Assembly (NCBI GenBank): GCA_002324875.1
Contig: NTJG01000007.1
Coordinates: 62,001 to 126,000, forward strand
Origin: Lysobacteraceae bacterium NML93-0793
Lineage (GTDB): Bacteria; Pseudomonadota; Gammaproteobacteria; Xanthomonadales; Xanthomonadaceae
Direction: 5' to 3'
Length of the DNA stretch: 64,000 bases
Under the pieces are notes generated by a model. That model made no database searches, had not been told where the DNA came from, and saw only the letters and a program-made list of their open reading frames with translations. How positions within the stretch are numbered: position 1 is the stretch's first letter; each line of letters opens with the position of its first letter. A program made the translations under genes and the position numbers. Below are positions 45,402-54,296 of the stretch, piece after piece.

Positions 45402-48400
45402 ATGATGCCGATCTCCACACCTCCTGCCGACCGCACCTTCTTCGACCTGCCAACGGATGAGAAGTCCAACATCGAGACCGCCGAGTTCCTGGCCAACTTT
45501 CGCTACGGGTCCAGAACAGGCTGGTCCGCGCTGTTGGAGTCCGAGCGCGTGCTCATCGTCTCCGAAGCCGGCATGGGCAAGACGTACGAATGCCAACGCC
45601 AGCAGAAGAGGCTGTGGGACGACGGCCGACCGTCGTTCTTCCTGGAGCTGGCCGTACTGGCGACGGATCCGTTGGAACGACAGTTTTCCGTGGAGGAACA
45701 ATCCCGTTTCGATGCCTGGAAGGCGGCCCAGACCGAGCGCGCGTTCTTCTTCCTGGACTCCGTCGACGAACTCAGGCTCACCCAGCGTTCGTTCGACGCG
45801 ACGCTCAAGCGATTCGCATCAGCTTTGGGCGCCGCCCTCGACCGCGCATGCATCGTGTTGACATCGCGGCCCACCGTGCTCGATCTGGAGATCGTCCGCA
45901 GTCGGCTCCCGGTGACGCGGCCGGAGGAAATGTTCGTGCCGGAGGAATACTTCGCCAACGTGGCGATGAGCGTTGAGAAAACGCCGGTCGCGCAAGTGAT
46001 CCCGGAATGGCGCTTTGTCGCCCTGTCCGGGCTGGACGAACAGCAGATGCGCGCGCTCGCCGCCGCCGAGGGGGTGGACGATCCTGAGGCCTTACTCGCT
46101 GCCATCAACGCGCATCACGCGCACGATTTCGCGAAGCGGCCGCTGGATTTCCTGGAGCTGTGCGGGGACTGGAAGATCCACGGGCGCATCCGCAGCCACC
46201 GCGACCAAGTGGACAACAGCATCGGCATCAAGCTACGCCCCCGTGGCGACCGGCAGGAGCGAACACAGTTGTCGCCGCAGCGGGCACGCGAGGGTGCAGC
46301 ACGTCTCGCGCTGGCCGCCCTGCTCTCGAGGAAGTTGACGCTGTGGCACAGCAGCGACAACGATCGCGGACGCGGTGACGCGACCTTGGAGCCGGCCAAG
46401 GTTCTCATCGACTGGGCCAACGACGAGGTGCAAACGCTGCTCGAGCGACCACTATTCGGATTCGCGACCTACGGGCGGGTGCGGTTCCACAATCGTTCCA
46501 TCATCGAGTTCCTTGCCGCGGAAAGATTGCAGCAGCTGATGGAACGCGGCCTGCCGATACGAGCATTGATGCGCCTGCTGTTTGCGACGACGCCTGAGGG
46601 GCAACGTATCGTCAAGCCGTCGCTGCAGCCGGTTTCCGCCTGGCTTGCGCTACAGGTTTCGATCGTGTTCTCCGAAGTCCTCGCGCGCGACCCCAGCCTG
46701 CCGCTGCGATACGGTGACCCCGGTTCGCTGAGCCCGGCGCAGCGCACGCAGGCGCTGGAACGATACGTCGAGACGTACGGCGCCGATGGCTGGCGCGGCC
46801 AGCGCATCCCAAGCCTGCAGCTGCAGCGGCTCGCGACGACGGACCTTGACGCGGCCGTGGAACGGCTTTGGAAGCGCGGCATCACCAATCCCGAAGTCCG
46901 CGAGACGTTGCTCGAGCTGATGGCCGCCGGACGGATGGTCCGCTGCTCGGACATCGCCCACGGCGTGGTGACCGATCCCGTCAACGACGTGCGTGATCGC
47001 CTGCATGGGTTGCTGGTCCTTGCGGAGCTGGACGATCCGCGGTTGCCTGCGCTGCTGGATGCCGTTGTATCACCGGCGCCCGAATGGCCCGAGCAACTCG
47101 CACGACTGGTCATCCAATACCTGCTCCCGCAGCATCTTTCGGTCCCCCAACTCGTCCAGGCGCTCGCGCGCCTGACCACGAAGTCCCGCGACATCGGTGG
47201 TGTTTCGACGATGCTGCCGCTGGTGATCGCCAAGATGGACCTCGACCCGACTGGCTGGTTGGAATTGCAGCAAGGCCTTGCCGCGCTCGTGTCGGGAGCA
47301 AGCCATTGGGACGAACGGCATTTCCGGGTTAGCTCCGATCGCCAGGACCTGGTGCCCGCACTGCTGGTTGCGTGCCGTCGCCGTCTGGAGATGGGACGAG
47401 CCGCCGCCGATCTGTTCGATGCCATCGCCCTAGCTGGGCTGCTGGCAAGGCACGATCACGATGCGGGCGGAGACAGCAAAACTCTGAAGGCGGCGCTCGG
47501 CGAGGCGTCGAGCGACGTGCGTGCCGGCGTGTTCTGGGCGACCGACCACCTGGTTCGGACGCACCACCCAAAGGGCGAACGTGAGCCGTTCTTCCGGCTG
47601 TTCCAGTTCGGGTCGCACGGCGCGTACCAACTCGATTTGAAGCGGGATGCGGACTGGGTGCTGCGGGCCCTGTCGGATCCCGCCCGGTCGTCGCTCGATC
47701 GCGAAGTGGCCTTGGAGATCGCCCTCCAGTACTCGGGCAGTCAGCCCGACCGCACGGACTGGGCGAGGCAACTCATCGAGTTATCTAGCAGCAGCTCCGT
47801 GCTCCACGATCGCGCGAAGGCCTTCCTGGACTCGATCGAGAATCCGCCGCCCCCACCTGCGTGGCAGCGCGAAGACCAGAGGCGCAGCGAGAAGGCGCGT
47901 CGCAAGCAGGCAAGCAACCTGGCCAGTTGGCGGCTGTTCTGGCGCGAGCTGGACAACGATCCGGAGACCGCATTCTCGGTCGACAAGATCGACAACACCA
48001 CTTGGCACCTATGGCACGCGATGGCGAAGGATTCGTCCGACCAGTCGTTCGCCGGATGGAATCGCGGATTCATCGAGCGCGTGTTCGACAAGGCCATGGC
48101 CGATCGCTTCCGGACGGCGCTCGCGGCAGCGTGGCGCAAGGACCGACCCACCCTGAAATCGGAACGACCGCCCGAAGAGCGCAACAGCTACCTGATGCGA
48201 TGGCGTATGGGCCTCGCCGGCCTGTACGCCGAGGCCGAGGATGCGTCATGGGCCGTCAGACTTACTGCCGAGGAAGCCGATCTCGCGTGTCGCTACGCAC
48301 TGATTGACTTGAGCCGGCTCCCGCCGTGGCTTGATGCCGTCATCCAGGTTCATCCGACCGTCGTCGATGCCGCCATCGGCAATGAGCTCTCGGCCGAACT

Positions 48401-49694
48401 CGAGGACACGGACGAGAAGCACGCCTCGCTGCTGCAGGAAATCTCCAACACGTCCACACCGATCGTCTCATTCTTCCTGCCACGGATCCGGACGTGGCTC
48501 AAAGCGGTGCTCGCCGACCAGGACACCGCCGTCGCGGGGATGGACAAGGTGGGACGCGCCATCACCCTGCTGCTGGAACATGGTCTCGCCGAAGACGCAG
48601 CCGATGTCCTCGACGTCGGGAGAATGCGGTTGCAAGGAACGCCCGACCCCTCGGAGACCAAGTTCTGGTTGCCGATCCTGGCGCGACTGGATCCAGCGGA
48701 ATGCGTCGACACCATGGAACGACTGGCCGGGGCGATTCCGCCCGCAAAGCACTCCGTGGTCGTCGACTGGATCGCAGCCCTGTTCGGCAACAACGGATCC
48801 GAGGCGGACCTGTCGCGCTTCGAAACCCAGCCGGACCTGCTGCTGCGACTCGCCAGGATGGCCAATCGGCACGTCAGATTCGTCGACGATCTGAACCACG
48901 AAGGCGTCCACTCCATGGGTACCCGCGACTATGCTGAGCGCGGCAGGAGCGTGCTTGGCAATCGACTGCTAGGCGCCAAGGGTGCAGGCGCGTGGGAAAT
49001 GAAGATGCAGTTCGCCAACGATCCGGACGTCGTGCACTTTCAGGACCGGATCCGGGCGGTCGCACTGGAGCAACTGGCCGAGGACTGGGACACCGTCATC
49101 CTGGATGAAACGGACGTCGTGCGGCTGGAAGCCGAACATGACTTCTCGCCCACCAGTCGCGTCGAGATGGCCGCACTGCTCAACGCGCGGCTGTGCGACC
49201 TCGACGATCTTCTCGTGGGCGACACGTCCCCGCGCGAACTCTGGGCGATCATTACCCAGGAACGGGTGCTGCGGAAATCACTTGCCGGAGAGCTTAAGAA
49301 TCTGGCCCGCGGGGCGTATCTCGTCAATCAGGAGGCCGTCACCGGCGACGAGAAGGAAACTGACATTCGCCTCGCATCCACCAAGGAGCCGCTCGAGGCG
49401 GTCATCGAACTCAAGATCGGCGAGAACGGCTATTCGTTCACTGATCTGCAGCAGGCGCTCCACACGCAGCTAGCAGGCAAGTACATGGCACCAGAACACC
49501 GGCGGGTCGGATGCCTGCTAATCTCGATCTCCGGCGATCGGCATTGGCTGGATCCCGTAACCAAGACGCGCATGGAGTTCGAGGAGGTCGTTTCCCGGCT
49601 CGACATTGAAGCGAAGGAACTGGCGGCCAACCTCGGCTACGGGGCCCACCTCGTGGCGAAGGGACTGGATCTGCGCCCCAGGAAAGCAACATAG
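45402..49694 (+). CDS. STAND/NACHT-like NTPase with helical repeats and C-terminal PD-(D/E)xK nuclease motif
   Basis: This is a 1430-aa soluble protein. The N-terminal NTPase has Walker A SEAGMGKT (54-61) and Walker B FFFLDSVDEL (D119, D122). An FHNRSIIEFLAAERLQ segment near 362 resembles the end of NACHT modules. Residues about 400-1200 are helical and rich in leucine and acidic residues, like HEAT/ARM-type sensor repeats. Near the C-terminus D1321-x14-E1336-L-K1338 (TDIRL...VIELK) fits a PD-(D/E)xK nuclease. The build suggests a sensor that triggers nucleic-acid cleavage, as in antiphage STAND proteins, but with the effector at the C-terminus. That role is inferred. It starts 84 bp after the recombinase, with a DUF4238 gene following. 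Confidence 0.75.
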   Translation: MMPISTPPADRTFFDLPTDEKSNIETAEFLANFRYGSRTGWSALLESERVLIVSEAGMGKTYECQRQQKRLWDDGRPSFFLELAVLATDPLERQFSVEEQSRFDAWKAAQTERAFFFLDSVDELRLTQRSFDATLKRFASALGAALDRACIVLTSRPTVLDLEIVRSRLPVTRPEEMFVPEEYFANVAMSVEKTPVAQVIPEWRFVALSGLDEQQMRALAAAEGVDDPEALLAAINAHHAHDFAKRPLDFLELCGDWKIHGRIRSHRDQVDNSIGIKLRPRGDRQERTQLSPQRAREGAARLALAALLSRKLTLWHSSDNDRGRGDATLEPAKVLIDWANDEVQTLLERPLFGFATYGRVRFHNRSIIEFLAAERLQQLMERGLPIRALMRLLFATTPEGQRIVKPSLQPVSAWLALQVSIVFSEVLARDPSLPLRYGDPGSLSPAQRTQALERYVETYGADGWRGQRIPSLQLQRLATTDLDAAVERLWKRGITNPEVRETLLELMAAGRMVRCSDIAHGVVTDPVNDVRDRLHGLLVLAELDDPRLPALLDAVVSPAPEWPEQLARLVIQYLLPQHLSVPQLVQALARLTTKSRDIGGVSTMLPLVIAKMDLDPTGWLELQQGLAALVSGASHWDERHFRVSSDRQDLVPALLVACRRRLEMGRAAADLFDAIALAGLLARHDHDAGGDSKTLKAALGEASSDVRAGVFWATDHLVRTHHPKGEREPFFRLFQFGSHGAYQLDLKRDADWVLRALSDPARSSLDREVALEIALQYSGSQPDRTDWARQLIELSSSSSVLHDRAKAFLDSIENPPPPPAWQREDQRRSEKARRKQASNLASWRLFWRELDNDPETAFSVDKIDNTTWHLWHAMAKDSSDQSFAGWNRGFIERVFDKAMADRFRTALAAAWRKDRPTLKSERPPEERNSYLMRWRMGLAGLYAEAEDASWAVRLTAEEADLACRYALIDLSRLPPWLDAVIQVHPTVVDAAIGNELSAELEDTDEKHASLLQEISNTSTPIVSFFLPRIRTWLKAVLADQDTAVAGMDKVGRAITLLLEHGLAEDAADVLDVGRMRLQGTPDPSETKFWLPILARLDPAECVDTMERLAGAIPPAKHSVVVDWIAALFGNNGSEADLSRFETQPDLLLRLARMANRHVRFVDDLNHEGVHSMGTRDYAERGRSVLGNRLLGAKGAGAWEMKMQFANDPDVVHFQDRIRAVALEQLAEDWDTVILDETDVVRLEAEHDFSPTSRVEMAALLNARLCDLDDLLVGDTSPRELWAIITQERVLRKSLAGELKNLARGAYLVNQEAVTGDEKETDIRLASTKEPLEAVIELKIGENGYSFTDLQQALHTQLAGKYMAPEHRRVGCLLISISGDRHWLDPVTKTRMEFEEVVSRLDIEAKELAANLGYGAHLVAKGLDLRPRKAT

Positions 49695-49763
49695 CGCCGC
49701 CCGCGCTCGGCTCAAGACGCGTGCACCGCATGAGCCCGGCGCATCACCATCCCGCGAACGGAT

Positions 49764-50617
49764 ATGGCCACCAACAAGAACCAGCATTTCGTGCCTCCTG
49801 CTACCTGAGGGCATTCACCGCCGGCGGCGACAACAAGATCATCAACATCTTCAATATCGATCGCGATGGCTACATCGCAGACGCCCCGGTGCGGAGCCAG
49901 TGCTCCGGCGATTACTTCTATGGCCAGGACCAGCGTCTGGACGATGCTATCCGCCATGTCGAGGAAACCTATGGCGCGGAAGCGCGGTCGCTCATCGCCG
50001 GATGCAGCACACTGAGCAGGAAGTCGGCGTTCGTGCTGCGGTCCTTCTGGGTACTCCAACACCTGCGCACCGAGGCGGCGTCTGTGCGTTTCGCGCAGAT
50101 GACGCGCCAACTTGCCGATGCCATCGGCGAAGGCGAGGGTTTCGCAATGTCGATCAAGGAGGCCGTGTTGCTGGCGATGAGCTTCTATGTCGACCAGCTT
50201 CAATGCACCGACGACCTCGACATCTGTGTCGTTCGCAATATTTCCGGCGTTCCGTTCATCACGTCCGATGATCCGGCCGTGCTCACCAACCGCTGGCACT
50301 TCCACCGGCAATGGCACCTGACCAGGTCGTTCGGTCTCGGCTCGACCGGCATGATCGGCTTGCTTCCGCTGAGCGAAGACCTGCTGTGCGTCCTGTATGA
50401 CCCGGAGCTCTACGAGCTTGCGTCCGTCAATGGCTTCCTGGAGACGGCGTCGAGCGACGACGTCGCGATGTTGAACGAACATCAGATCCTCAACTACCAT
50501 GCGAACCTGTATGCACGCGATGCCAACGAGCATCCTCGACCGCGATGTTCGCGGCCAGCCTCGGCGCGCCATCCTCCTGCACGACCCAGGTGCGCTGCTC
50601 TATGCGGCGGCCGTTGA
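49764..50617 (+). pseudogene. DUF4238 protein gene with a frameshift near its start
   Basis: From ATG 49764 the frame reads MATNKNQHFVP, the standard DUF4238 beginning, but stops at 49806-49808. One base shift at about 49794-49800 joins it to the frame CYLRAFTAGGDNKIINIF, which continues to 50617. The body includes VPFITSDDPAVLTN, another family hallmark. The 854-nt span fits loss of one base. DUF4238 proteins occur in defence islands and with toxins; their activity is not known to me. The last ~40 residues (RPRCSRPASARHPP) do not look like the family and may be foreign. A sequencing error at the start is possible. Confidence 0.65.
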
Positions 50618-50786
50618 GGATCATCACCGGGATCACGAGGCCACTGTCCTCCGCGCGCCGCCAACGCGTGGCCCGGTCCGAATCGCGCAGATCTTCGAAC
50701 GCACCGGAGGTCGCGGAATGCCGGCGGTGCCCGCAGGGTTCAAAGGCAGATCTTGTCCAGGATGATCAGGATCGACACGAGGCCAG
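50618..50786. other. Debris region, no gene seen
   Basis: This lies between the DUF4238 frame and the TetR remnant. Frames open on the minus strand across 50520-50800 but match nothing I recognise. Confidence 0.35.
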
Positions 50787-50980
50787 CCAGCAGGACAAGA
50801 AGTACGCTCCCAGCAGATCCTCGACGCCGCCTTGGCAGAGTTCGGCCAGCACGGGGTTGCCGCCACCCGGATAGAAGATATCGCTCACGCGGTCGGCTTG
50901 TCCAAAGGCGGCATCTGACTACCTCACAGACCCGTGAGGTGCACAAGCGGTTGCTGATGGACATACTGCGCCCCGCATGA
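50787..50980 (+). pseudogene. Remnant of a TetR-family regulator
   Basis: The frame from 50787 reads QQILDAALAEFGQHG, then ATRIEDIAHAVGLSKGGI. This is a clear TetR N-terminal helix-turn-helix, which stops at 50916-50918 where YxHFxxK is expected. A shifted frame then gives REVHKRLLMDILRP, resembling the following helix, so indels have broken the gene. No ligand domain remains. A 27-codon frame at 50977-51060 with a signal-like sequence (HLMLLAAALGLTV) may be the start of a once-adjacent exporter gene. Confidence 0.65.
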
Positions 50981-51180
50981 ACCGTACGGCTCTGGCGCTG
51001 TGCCGCTGCGCGCACCTGATGCTGCTCGCCGCCGCACTCGGCCTGACCGTCCGGGGATAGCGCAGGCCACGCTGCCGACACGGGACGAGATGGCCTTGCG
51101 TCATGGGCGCGACCGGCCAGGTGACCCGGACCGGCGCGCATATCGCGGGCATGACCCGCTCCTGCGGAACGCGGGCCGGA
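50981..51180. other. Debris after the TetR remnant
   Basis: This holds a short truncated signal-like frame ending at 51060 and otherwise no recognisable gene. It separates the decayed region from the convergent efflux operon. Confidence 0.35.
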
Positions 51181-52224
51181 TCAACCAGGCCGGGCTTGCG
51201 CGGCAGCGGTACGCGAACGTCCAGCCCCGGGAATCAGCAGCTTTTCCAGCAGTGCGGTCAGCAGCGCCGCCGCCACCGCGCCGCCCAGGGTCAGCACCAC
51301 CCGGGTCAGCACGGCGTAGCCCGGCTCGCTGGTGGTCAGCGAACTGCTCACCAGCACCACCGCGGCCGAGAACGCGAACTGGTACACCATCGGCGGCTGG
51401 CGGCCGTGCATCATCCGGCTGCCGAAATACAGGCCCGCGAGCATGACCAGCAGCAGCACGATCGGCAGGTGGGCGATGAAGGTCAGGCAGAACAGCAGCA
51501 GCAGGGCCACCAGCGCCCCGAGGATGGTCGCGACCACGCGCTGGCGCGCCTCCTCGAAGTAGGCCTGGCGGGTGGGAAACACGAGCACGAACGTGGCCAC
51601 GACCGCCAGGATCATGTTGCTGGCGTCGATGACCGAGTACAGCCAGAAGCACAGCAGCAGTTGCACGCCGGCGCGGATCGCCGCCGCCCGCACGTGGTGG
51701 CCGGGCGCGGGCACGTACGCCTCGATCATCCGCTCCCGGGTGCGCGGCGGAAACACCAGATACAGCGCGGGAATGATCAGCAGGGTGGCCAGGGCGGCCT
51801 CGGTCATGCTGTCGCGCATCGCCTCCATGCCCGCGATCGAACTCATGCCCATGACCGACATCAGCACGGTCATCAGGATCACCAGCATGCCGATCGGATT
51901 GCCGGTGCGCTGGATCAGGTAGAACCCGGCGAAGAACAGCAGCGCCATCAGCATGATCAGCACCATCGGCATGGGTTTGGCCAGCGAGACCAGCGCCGCC
52001 ACCAGCCAGACCATCACGATCAGCGCGATCGGACCGCCGAACGCCTTCTTCGGGTCGAACGCCTTGCGCATGCCGGCCATCAGGCCGACCGGGAGCGCCG
52101 CCAGCAGCGCCGGAATGGCGGTCTGCAGCACCGGCGCCAGTGCGAAGCCCACGACCGCCGCCGACGCCAGCCGGATCGCGAACAAGGGGTCGTCAGCTGC
52201 TTCCGGGCGCGGGGCGACGTACAC
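51181..52224 (-). CDS. DUF2955/FUSC-like inner-membrane transporter
   Basis: This 347-aa protein has about ten hydrophobic segments in two blocks (residues about 15-160 and 190-330) around a short soluble loop. This is like DUF2955 proteins related to the fusaric-acid/aromatic-acid exporter family. It lies 9 bp after the HlyD-family gene and is certainly cotranscribed with it; such pairs export aromatic acids, dyes or antibiotics. The GTG start at 52224 has AAGG upstream. The substrate is not predictable. Confidence 0.8.
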   Translation of the reverse strand: MYVAPRPEAADDPLFAIRLASAAVVGFALAPVLQTAIPALLAALPVGLMAGMRKAFDPKKAFGGPIALIVMVWLVAALVSLAKPMPMVLIMLMALLFFAGFYLIQRTGNPIGMLVILMTVLMSVMGMSSIAGMEAMRDSMTEAALATLLIIPALYLVFPPRTRERMIEAYVPAPGHHVRAAAIRAGVQLLLCFWLYSVIDASNMILAVVATFVLVFPTRQAYFEEARQRVVATILGALVALLLLFCLTFIAHLPIVLLLVMLAGLYFGSRMMHGRQPPMVYQFAFSAAVVLVSSSLTTSEPGYAVLTRVVLTLGGAVAAALLTALLEKLLIPGAGRSRTAAAQARPG

Positions 52225-52233
52225 CTTGGCGGC

Positions 52234-53448
52234 TCAGTAGAGGTAGCTGGCGATCGACTGGGCGCGATGCAGGCCCCTAGCGATCCATGCGACCGGGTTG
52301 TCGGTGCCGCTGGTGTAGACCACCACGCTGACCTTCGCGCCGGCATGCACCTGCGACGGCCATTCCTGTTCCGGATCGAGTTCAACCCGCACCGGGAAGC
52401 GCCGGGCCGGCTCGAACCAGCGCGTTTCCGGCGCGTTCTGGAGCAACCCGCCGGCGCTGGCGCGGCCCGGGTCGATCGCCCCGGCGATGCTGTGCACCTG
52501 CCCCTGGAAGATCGTGCCGGGCACCGCGTCGAACAGGATGCCGACCCGGTCGCCGGGCGCGATGTTGCCGAGCTGGTTCTCGCGCAGGTCCGCGGTCACC
52601 CAGGCGCCGCCGGTGTCGACGAAGGTCAGGGCCGGCGAGCCGGGGGCGGCGTACTGGCCCACCGCCAGCTGCAGGTTGGTGACCCTGCCGTCGCGCGGCG
52701 CTTCGACGGTGGCGTACAGCAGGTTCAGCTGCGCCTGCTCCAGTTGCAACCGGGCGGAGCGGATTTGCGGATTGTCGATGCCGCCGCTGCCCAGCTGCAG
52801 TTCGGCGCTGCGCAGTCCGGCCTGGGCCGCCTCCAGCTGCGCCTGCGCGGTGCGCAGCGAAGCCCGCGCGTTGTCGGCATCCGCGCGCGAGACCAGTTGC
52901 TGCCCGGCCAGGGCCAAGGTGCGGGCGGTCGCGGTGCGGGTGTTGTCCAGGTGCGCGCGTGTGCGAACCACCTCCGCTTGCGAGGCGGCAAGGCCGGCGG
53001 AGGAGGCGTCGATGCCCTGGGTTGCCTGCGCCAGCGCCGCCTCGGCCTGGTGCACCGCCAACTCGAACGGGCGCGGGTCTAGCGCGAACAGCGGCGTCCC
53101 CCGGGCCACGGCCTGGTTGTCGTGCACGAACACCTGCTCGACCTGGCCACCGACACGCGGCGTGATCTGGGTGACGTAGGTGGAGACGGTGCCACGGGAG
53201 GTGTACGGAGCGTGGCGGTCGGTCAGCACGTACCAGCCCGTCAGCACCACCAGCAGCACCAGCACCAGCAAGGCGACCTTCTTCGCCGGATTGCGCGGCG
53301 CGGGGGCGGAACCCGGGGCGGGTGCCGTTTCCGCGGCCGGCGGCGTCGGCTCCGTGGCCGCCGCGGCGCCTCCGGCATGCGCTGGCGGCGGGGCCGGTGG
53401 TTGCGCGCCCCCGCGTCCGCCGGACGGGGGGGCAGGTGTCTGGCTCAT
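52234..53448 (-). CDS. HlyD/EmrA-family membrane fusion protein
   Basis: This is a 404-aa periplasmic adaptor. A long proline/alanine-rich cytoplasmic tail (residues 1 to about 50) is followed by one membrane anchor (VALLVLVLLVVLTGWYVL), then lipoyl and alpha-hairpin domains (RVGGQVEQVFV, then GTPLFALDPRPF) and a C-terminal barrel. It connects the DUF2955 transporter to an outer-membrane channel, which is not encoded next to it. It is divergent from a TetR-family gene across a 121-bp gap with a palindromic operator, so TetR repression is likely. Confidence 0.88.
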   Translation of the reverse strand: MSQTPAPPSGGRGGAQPPAPPPAHAGGAAAATEPTPPAAETAPAPGSAPAPRNPAKKVALLVLVLLVVLTGWYVLTDRHAPYTSRGTVSTYVTQITPRVGGQVEQVFVHDNQAVARGTPLFALDPRPFELAVHQAEAALAQATQGIDASSAGLAASQAEVVRTRAHLDNTRTATARTLALAGQQLVSRADADNARASLRTAQAQLEAAQAGLRSAELQLGSGGIDNPQIRSARLQLEQAQLNLLYATVEAPRDGRVTNLQLAVGQYAAPGSPALTFVDTGGAWVTADLRENQLGNIAPGDRVGILFDAVPGTIFQGQVHSIAGAIDPGRASAGGLLQNAPETRWFEPARRFPVRVELDPEQEWPSQVHAGAKVSVVVYTSGTDNPVAWIARGLHRAQSIASYLY

Positions 53449-53532
53449 CGTGAATCCTCCCTATCCACGCCTGGTCCGCGCGTGGTCGATCGTACATGGG
53501 ACGTCGCTGCTTGGCAGCCGCCGGCAATTATA

Positions 53533-53546
53533 GTACGATACCGTAC
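53533..53546. promoter_or_regulatory. TetR-type operator between divergent efflux and regulator genes
   Basis: A perfect inverted repeat GTACG-ATAC-CGTAC lies in the 121-bp gap. It abuts TATAAT on the minus strand (53527-53532), the likely -10 of the HlyD gene. Its position suits repression of both directions by the TetR protein at 53570. Confidence 0.7.
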
Positions 53547-53569
53547 CGTTTTACACCAACCGGCCCTGA

Positions 53570-54289
53570 ATGCCTCCCGACAGATCCGCCCCCCGCGCCG
53601 GGGACCGTCCGCCTTCGCCGCGCACGCCGCCGTCCGCGCGCGGCAGGCTTGCGGCATCGGGCGGCCGCCCCCCGCGGGCGGTCTCCGAACAGACCGCCGG
53701 GCGCATCATCGACGCGGCGAAGACGCTGTTCCTGCGCGAGGGCTACGAAAAGACCAGCATGGACGCACTGGCGGCGGCACTGGGGATGTCGAAGCGGACC
53801 CTGTACGCGCGCTTTCCCGGCAAGGCCGAGCTGTTCCGTGCGGTAGTGCATTCGGTCGCCAAAAGCCACCTCCTCGCCACCGAATCCATCGACGTGGCGA
53901 GGCGCAGCCTGCGCAGCCAACTGCTGGCAGTGGGCGGGCGCCTGATCGAGGCCGTGCTCGACCCGGACATGGTCGCCATCGAGCGGGTGATCGCCGGCGA
54001 GGCGCACCAGTTCCCGGAACTGGCCACCCTGCTGAGCGACCTGCGCAGCGAACGCGTGATCGGACTGGTCGCCGGCCTGCTGCGGCATTCGGGCGTGCGC
54101 GGCCGCATGGGCAACGCCGAGGCCCGGCGCGACGCCGAGATCTTCGTGGCCCTGGTCGCGCTGCCGCCGCTGCGCCGGGCCGTGCTCCGCGCCGGTGACC
54201 ACGACGATCCGGAACAGGCCGCGCGCATGCTGCGGCGCCGCGTCGACATCTTCCTGCACGGCATTGCCGGCGCCGGCCGGCAACAATAG
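53570..54289 (+). CDS. TetR-family repressor of the efflux operon
   Basis: This 239-aa protein has a basic, disordered N-terminal extension of about 40 residues. The TetR HTH follows (RIIDAAKTLFLREGYEKTSM, then LAAALGMSKRTLYARFPGK), then a helical ligand-binding domain of the AefR/TetR_C type. The start at 53570 lies just after the operator; a later start would trim the extension. It is divergent from the HlyD/DUF2955 pair, which it probably represses until an inducer binds. The next gene follows after 7 bp. Confidence 0.88.
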   Translation: MPPDRSAPRAGDRPPSPRTPPSARGRLAASGGRPPRAVSEQTAGRIIDAAKTLFLREGYEKTSMDALAAALGMSKRTLYARFPGKAELFRAVVHSVAKSHLLATESIDVARRSLRSQLLAVGGRLIEAVLDPDMVAIERVIAGEAHQFPELATLLSDLRSERVIGLVAGLLRHSGVRGRMGNAEARRDAEIFVALVALPPLRRAVLRAGDHDDPEQAARMLRRRVDIFLHGIAGAGRQQ

Positions 54290-54296
54290 TCGCGAC

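Noticed and set aside
50510-50800. A minus-strand frame of about 90 codons (…VIPVMILNGRRIEQRTWVV…)
   Set aside because: It looks somewhat protein-like but has no start, no recognised family and lies in a debris region. Open frames of this length are common by chance at this GC content.
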